Program-made: the position numbers and the translations under genes
In this document: positions 59,628-64,000 of the stretch, in pieces
Layout of the letters: every line of letters starts with the position of its first letter
How positions within the stretch are numbered: the stretch's first letter is position 1
Origin: Calothrix brevissima NIES-22
GTDB lineage: Bacteria; Cyanobacteriota; Cyanobacteriia; Cyanobacteriales; Nostocaceae
DNA length: 64,000 nucleotides
Reading direction: 5' to 3'
NCBI RefSeq assembly: GCF_002367995.1
Contig: NZ_AP018211.1
Location: 1-64,000, forward strand
Notes under the pieces: model-generated
What the model was told of the DNA's origin: nothing
The model's input: the letters and a program-made list of their open reading frames with translations, nothing else
Database searches by the model: none

Positions 59628-61307
59628 ATGACATTTAACACACAAGAAGTCATCACTTCGTTTCACGCTGGTTGCGCTACAGTAGCAATCAATTCTCCAA
59701 CAGCTAGCGAAATCAACATCACTAATCAGCTAATTGTTGATATTGCTCTCCGGCTTGGTATGGAAAGTTACATTTGGGATATAGCTAAGTCTTTGCAGAA
59801 AGTAGAACCAAAAATGCGTTCTGGCAAAGTTACGGGACTTCCTAAAACACCTGCTCCTAATTTTGATGCCAAAGGACATCCCATAGAAGCACTCCTGAAA
59901 CACATTGAGGCTGAGTGTGCTAACAACACGAGTGTCCGAAAACTTTTCATCCTCAAAGATATTTACCCCTTTATTACTGGAATCAACCCCAATCCAGTAT
60001 TTGTGCGTCTGGCGATCGATACTTTCAATGCAGCCAAGCGTAGCTCCCATCGGTTGGTTATCCTGCATGACAATTTGAGGACACCCAAAGTCTTCCAAGA
60101 CTTGATTGCAGATATGCACAATCCTAATCCCACACAACAGGAAACGGAACACATATTTGACACACGAGTAGAAGCATTGAGAAAAAGTGCGATCGCTCAA
60201 GGCGCAGAACTGCCCATACAAATTAGCCCATCAGATAAGAAACGCCTCATCCGCGCTTTGCAGGGGATGTCTTATGAAGCAATAGAAGATGCCATTTCTC
60301 TATGTGCCACATCCTTAAGAAAGGTTGATGTAGGGGCAATTGAATTTCTGTCCAAACACAAGCAAAAGAAATTCGCCGCCAAGGGTATTCGGTATGCAGA
60401 ATCTCCAGATGTGGCTGTACAAGGATTGCCAGCAGTTACAGAATGGGCAGAAACGATGGCTGCACTGCTAGAACCGGAAGCTCAAGAGAAATATAACATC
60501 CCCTTTCCTTCTGGAGCATTATGGGTTGGTGTGGGAGGTACTGGTAAGACTTTGTGCGTCAAAACCATCTCGCAACTGTGGGGTTTACCTAGTTTAATTA
60601 TGGACACTGGCAGTTTGATGAGTCGAGAACTGGGTGCAAGTGAAGAACGATTGCGGGAATACATTCAAGCCGCAGAAGACCTTGCACCTAGTATTCTGTT
60701 CATTGATGAGTTTGACAAGCTCATGCCAGGGGGGAACGCCGTAGAATCTGACAGTGGTACAAGTGCGAGAATGTTTGGCTATTTCCTCACATGGTTTGAG
60801 GAAAAGAAAAGCAGTGTATTTGTAGCAGCTACCTGTAACCGACCTTGGGGAATTAAAGACGAAACTCTCAGGCGATTCACCAAAATATTCTATGTTGATT
60901 TGCCGAATTTAGCAGCCAGAAAAGATATCTGGAATGTACAGCTACATCACTGCAAAGTTGCAATTAAGAAACCTGAAATTGAGAGATTAGCTTCTGTGAG
61001 CGCAGATTATACGGGTGCAGAAATTAGGAAGATAGTTCAACAATGCGCTAGTTACTCCTATGCCAAAACCCGAAAAGTCAATGTGTCTGTTGAAGACCTG
61101 TTAGCAGAACTTCATAGGACTCCAGCACAATTTAAAGCTAACACCAGAGAACTAGAAGAACTGCGAAAATGGGCGCGTTCTGGTGGCGCAACATGGGCTG
61201 CACCGGAAACTGAGGCTGGCGATAGAAATCGCGATCGCTCTGTCACCTTTCATTCCACCAGTGAAAATTCGCACAGCGACATCATCGATTTTTCTGATTT
61301 CAACTAA
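59628..61307 (+). CDS. Ycf46-like AAA ATPase
   Basis: The N-terminal 230 residues of this 559-aa product include an inactive RecA-like region (about 30-180; YPFITGINPNPVFVRLAIDTF; RLVILHDNLRTP). The AAA core has Walker A GVGGTGKT (about 304), Walker B SILFIDEFDKL (about 358), sensor VAATCNRPWG and Arg finger LRRFTKIF. The C-terminal lid is YTGAEIRKIVQQCASYSYA. Ycf46-type ATPases are poorly understood; a CO2-related role is reported for one chromosomal form. The tail is poorly conserved. Confidence 0.85.
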   Translation: MTFNTQEVITSFHAGCATVAINSPTASEINITNQLIVDIALRLGMESYIWDIAKSLQKVEPKMRSGKVTGLPKTPAPNFDAKGHPIEALLKHIEAECANNTSVRKLFILKDIYPFITGINPNPVFVRLAIDTFNAAKRSSHRLVILHDNLRTPKVFQDLIADMHNPNPTQQETEHIFDTRVEALRKSAIAQGAELPIQISPSDKKRLIRALQGMSYEAIEDAISLCATSLRKVDVGAIEFLSKHKQKKFAAKGIRYAESPDVAVQGLPAVTEWAETMAALLEPEAQEKYNIPFPSGALWVGVGGTGKTLCVKTISQLWGLPSLIMDTGSLMSRELGASEERLREYIQAAEDLAPSILFIDEFDKLMPGGNAVESDSGTSARMFGYFLTWFEEKKSSVFVAATCNRPWGIKDETLRRFTKIFYVDLPNLAARKDIWNVQLHHCKVAIKKPEIERLASVSADYTGAEIRKIVQQCASYSYAKTRKVNVSVEDLLAELHRTPAQFKANTRELEELRKWARSGGATWAAPETEAGDRNRDRSVTFHSTSENSHSDIIDFSDFN

Positions 61308-61374
61308 GTGATTATACCCCGCTCAATATCTGACTAAATGATTGAGCGGGTAACAACTTTATTGGTGTTTAATT

Positions 61375-62172
61375 ATGGCAGATAAAACTCAAGCACTCAA
61401 AGTCCAAAAACTCATTTGTGTCCGCCCTGGAACAAACAATAACAAATATTGGTGCGGTTATGTAATGCCCAATGGGGAATTATTCGTAGAGTATGGGCGG
61501 GTAGGAAATACACCCCGTACTCATATTTATGCTTGCGGTTCTAGCAATGCAGCCAATAACAAGCTAGCCACTTTAGTTTGGGAAAAAACTACCCAAAAAG
61601 GCTATACTTTTGCAACGGTAGATACTGACACAAATCCTCAGCTTGATTGGAGTCAATTTCCAGTTGATGCAGTAAATCAACTCCAACAAAAATTATCTCA
61701 AATTCAAGCTATAGGAGATAAAATTTCCAGAGATACGCTAATTAAATTTGACTGCGTTCACGGCTTGTTTATTACTGATTTAGGAGCTATAAATCAATCC
61801 ACAATCAATAGAGCTACTCTGGCATTAAACGCAGTTGAAAGAAGCTATAACCAGGATCATAGCAGCTTTAATGATGCTGTAGGTGATTATCTGCGTTGTA
61901 TCCCGTTACCAGTTGGCAGAAAACTAGATGCTAGAGTCATACTGGGAACAAGACAATTGATTACTCAGCAGCGACAAATCCTGTCTTTACTACAAAATGG
62001 ACTAGAAGCAATAGAGAGTTTACGCCAGGAAATGCTCTCTATACAAACACAGTCTTCATCTGATTTATTAAATGACCGTTCTTGGTGGGTAAGATGGGGA
62101 ATTGACTCAGTAAGTCCATCATTATCTTCCGAAAACTTAGACAATCGTTCCTACTACGTCCAATTTAATTAA
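61375..62172 (+). CDS. WGR-like domain protein
   Basis: The N-terminal 90 residues of this 265-aa product match a divergent WGR domain (NKYWCGYVMPNGELFVEYGRVG, NKLATLVWEKTTQKGYTF), where YGRVG replaces WGRIG. WGR modules bind nucleic acid in PARPs and in several bacterial proteins. The C-terminal half is helical (LTRQQRQILSLLQN-like; AIESLRQEMLSI). It starts 67 bp after the AAA gene and is last in the unit, before a strong terminator. Confidence 0.75.
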   Translation: MADKTQALKVQKLICVRPGTNNNKYWCGYVMPNGELFVEYGRVGNTPRTHIYACGSSNAANNKLATLVWEKTTQKGYTFATVDTDTNPQLDWSQFPVDAVNQLQQKLSQIQAIGDKISRDTLIKFDCVHGLFITDLGAINQSTINRATLALNAVERSYNQDHSSFNDAVGDYLRCIPLPVGRKLDARVILGTRQLITQQRQILSLLQNGLEAIESLRQEMLSIQTQSSSDLLNDRSWWVRWGIDSVSPSLSSENLDNRSYYVQFN

Positions 62173-62197
62173 CTAAAGAAAGGGATAAGTTAAATGT

Positions 62198-62226
62198 AAA
62201 TTGATACCTTCTGTATCAATTTTTTG
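62198..62226 (+). terminator. Rho-independent terminator of the AAA-WGR operon
   Basis: AAATTGATAC, CTTCT loop, GTATCAATTTTTT. It closes the DUF1257-DUF2997-AAA-WGR unit. The 240 bases after it show nothing. Confidence 0.85.
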
Positions 62227-62469
62227 TACTACTGTTTTGGTTATTAATCAGGAGTTGGAATATATCCTTATTCTGACTCTTGCTTCCTTGAGGTTGCTTT
62301 ACTTCATGAGTATGCTTTTTATCAGATATTTCACAGGAATTATATTAATGTAAGGTACTGGATAATAGTGAGTCTAACGACTCAAATCAGCGGCAGTAGA
62401 TAACCTCGAACTCAGCACCAATATATCTCAATTGTCCGCTGCATTTGAATTGTTATGCTGTCGGCAAAC

Positions 62470-63414
62470 TCACTTACCTGTATCTCTTTCATCAGAACCA
62501 AGCAGTATCAAAAAATTAGTGTCATAGATTGCTCCCTTCCAATTATTAGCAGATTGAACTTGCTCGACAGTTAATCCTTTAACTCCTTCCAAATTTGTTT
62601 TTTGAAGATCTGCACCTTGAAGAATGCAGTTTTGCAAATCGGCTCCTCGCAAATCTGCTTCTGCAAGGTCGGCATCGCTAAGATCAGCATCTCGAAACTT
62701 AGATTCAGCGAGGTTAGCCTTCCAGAACCTAGCACTTCGTAAGTTGCACCGATTAAAGTTAGTTTTCCTCAAATCAGAACCGTGAAATTGAGCATAGCTA
62801 TAGTCAGTGTCGGAAAACACAACTCCTCTTAAATCGTTGTAGTTCATATAAAGCACTGCATCATCTGGATCTTGGCTAACATTCCGCCGCCCAATAACAG
62901 ATGCTGCTGACTGAACATCTTTGTCAAACATCATTGATTGAGTTGAAAAGCCTGCCCCTGCTAAACCACGACGATCGCGCACAAAAGCTGTTAAGACTTC
63001 CATAATCATCCAATGATCCTTTGAAGAATCATGAGCAATCCTAGCAAGCGCATAGATGCCACCAATACGAACTGAGGCTTTCTCATGCCCCAGTTGCTCA
63101 ACCGCTTTAGAGAAACGATCAGTAATATTCTGTTCTTGTGAAGCCGCTAGCTGTCGTCGAGAAAGGACAATGTTCCAAAAGATAGCTACGCCACCAATGA
63201 TGGTTGCTATTAGTCGGATTCACTCAATCCCAACTTTAGCGCGTTCTTTAGCATCAATACCCTGCCAAAATTGATAAATATCAATACTGGTTGGGACTCC
63301 TATACTAACTGTCACTATCAATATGAAGACAAAACTGATAGGCGCAGCCCACTTAGTCATTGACTGATCCAGATTTCTAAAAAACCCAGATGAATTAGAT
63401 TTCTTACGCCCCAT
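62470..63414 (-). pseudogene. Membrane pentapeptide-repeat protein with an internal TGA
   Basis: One frame runs from ATG 63414: two membrane helices (WAAPISFVFILIVTVSIGV; LIATIIGGVAIFWNIVL), an RQLAASQEQNITDRFSKAVE segment and KASVRIGGIYALARIAHDS, then pentapeptides (ADLSDADLAEADLRGADLQN, in part) to 62470. A TGA at 63220-63222 (after KVGIE) is the only break. The family is a common cyanobacterial inner-membrane pentapeptide protein. The point mutation probably inactivates it; a restart at 63009 would lack the membrane part. Confidence 0.8.
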
Positions 63415-63527
63415 AAACCTCTATTCATCTGAAACTTTTGACAATCTAACAACTGATAGCTCAAATAGCACACTTAACGGATTGAGAAAACTGCTCAACC
63501 ACTAACTCAGGCAGCATAACTATTTAT

Positions 63528-63739
63528 TATACAGAAACTTTCCGTATATCATACTCAGCGATTCAGGTAGGGAAAGCATTAGAGGCAATCTAATGATAAT
63601 ATCAAGAAATTCTCTGGATATCATCAATATGCGACTATTATACAGAATTTTTTCCGTATAACTACCTGATTTGGGGTGGATATCTAGAATTTTACTTGAT
63701 ACTGTCCAATAAAACATAATATGCAGAATTTTTCGTATC
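63528..63739. repeat. Three copies of a TATACAGAA...CGTATA inverted repeat
   Basis: TATACAGAAA facing TTTCCGTATA (with CT-type centre) at 63528-63548, a close copy at 63639-63660, and a weaker TATGCAGAATTTTTCGTATC at 63720-63739. Spacing is about 110 and 80 bp. They could be operators or iteron-like sites near a partition-type gene fragment. Confidence 0.6.
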
Positions 63740-63886
63740 TTGAACAATACGACTGGAGAGAATTTTACCACTAGCTTGCTCTATTGTCTGTTGCCAAGCA
63801 AGACGTTGTTGTTCTGGTTCCAAGAGAACCAAAGGTCTAACTTGGCGATCGCTCATTGGTAATATTTGGGAACCAATGGTTCCCAT
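63692..63886 (-). pseudogene. Possible ParB-like gene fragment
   Basis: The segment MSDRQVRPLVLLEPEQQRLAW followed by QQTIEQASGKILSSRIV resembles a piece that follows the ParB nuclease-like domain in cyanobacterial plasmid proteins. Nothing of the domain itself is present, and the C-terminus (QDTKNSAYYVLLDSIK) is unrelated. I read it as a fragment left by rearrangement. It could also be a very short gene starting at 63856. Confidence 0.4.
63867..63885. promoter_or_regulatory. Perfect 19-bp palindrome
   Basis: TGGGAACCAATGGTTCCCA has perfect 9-bp arms. It lies 53 bases before the plus-strand gene at 63938 and beside the ParB-like fragment, suitable for an operator or a partition site. Confidence 0.6.
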
Positions 63887-63937
63887 TTGGCATTTTATAA
63901 TGAAATATGGACAATAAATTTTCATGAGGTCAAAAAT

Positions 63938-64000
63938 ATGACACACTCTTCACCAGAAAGAATAGTGAGACGTGGGAGAGTATTTCCGGAAATTCAATGG
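63938..64000 (+). CDS. Start of a gene running off the window
   Basis: ATG at 63938 follows TGAGGT by about 10 bases and opens MTHSSPERIVRRGRVFPEIQ to the window end. Too short to identify. Its position beside a palindrome and a ParB-like fragment suggests a plasmid-maintenance gene, as inference. Confidence 0.5.
   Translation, partial: MTHSSPERIVRRGRVFPEIQW

Noticed and set aside
1-64000. CRISPR array, tRNA or rRNA genes
   Set aside because: No regularly spaced repeats, no cloverleaf or rRNA-like sequence noticed by eye; tRNAscan and Infernal runs would be decisive.
1-64000. HIP1 (GCGATCGC) abundance as a finding
   Set aside because: Frequent HIP1 is normal for this cyanobacterial group; used only as evidence for the host and for spotting foreign segments.

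Overview
The window looks like accessory DNA, probably a large plasmid or a plasmid-like island, from a filamentous heterocyst-type cyanobacterium (Nostoc/Anabaena group). The support is the very frequent HIP1 octamer GCGATCGC, heptamer-type tandem repeats, the Anabaena-type nucA/nuiA nuclease and inhibitor pair, iron-uptake-porin-type SLH sequence, DUF1257/DUF2997/Ycf46-like genes, and many small Nostoc-type hypothetical genes. I see no rRNA, no tRNA and no CRISPR array. The plasmid assignment is inference; no complete replication or partition locus is visible.

Layout. Positions 1-1328 hold a truncated two-partner-secretion hemagglutinin-like gene. Positions 2209-6277 hold small secreted, regulatory and nuclease genes, a type IV pilin-like gene and arfB. 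Positions 6309-9558 form an integrase module: a tyrosine recombinase, a coiled-coil RHH-like protein, and an AT-rich cargo gene bracketed by a duplicated integrase tail. Positions 9945-13555 carry nucA, nuiA and recD2. Positions 13701-20874 hold hypothetical genes, a NucS-like nuclease, a gene split by an ISAzo13-type IS, a low-molecular-weight phosphatase, an HNH protein and a dead PD-(D/E)XK gene. Positions 20997-25762 carry an XRE regulator, HerA ATPase, NurA nuclease, a secreted protein and a second XRE regulator. Positions 26025-31452 carry a membrane gene and a tight three-gene operon: a membrane-anchored NERD-like nuclease, a lipoprotein fusing a PhnD-like binding domain to a thermonuclease, and an e(P4)-type acid phosphatase. 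Positions 31685-34138 are an IS1380 relic sitting between two damaged genes. Positions 34224-41586 hold an RTX-like repeat protein and small genes.

Positions 41579-45966 are a 4.4-kb Tn3-family transposon with 47-bp inverted ends, an internally deleted transposase, a tyrosine recombinase and a regulator. Positions 46126-51557 hold housekeeping-like genes (S1-domain, SDR, Hsp20) and an HTH/pentapeptide-repeat protein. Positions 51573-53855 are a second integrase plus coiled-coil module, homologous to the first. Positions 54020-62226 are a run of regulators and an operon ending in DUF1257, DUF2997, a Ycf46-like AAA ATPase and a WGR-like protein. Positions 62470-64000 hold a nonsense-mutated pentapeptide gene, operator-like inverted repeats, a possible ParB fragment and the start of another gene.

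The best candidates for undescribed biology are the XRE-HerA-NurA locus, the NERD / PhnD-thermonuclease / acid phosphatase operon, and the plasmid-type DUF1257-DUF2997-AAA-WGR operon. A separate signal is a dispersed 13-bp element, TTTCCTCTAAGAA, found about 14 times exactly (plus 3 variants), nearly always between genes. It is often next to copies of a helicase gene 3' end and a second dispersed motif, ATTCAAGCGAGGAAA.
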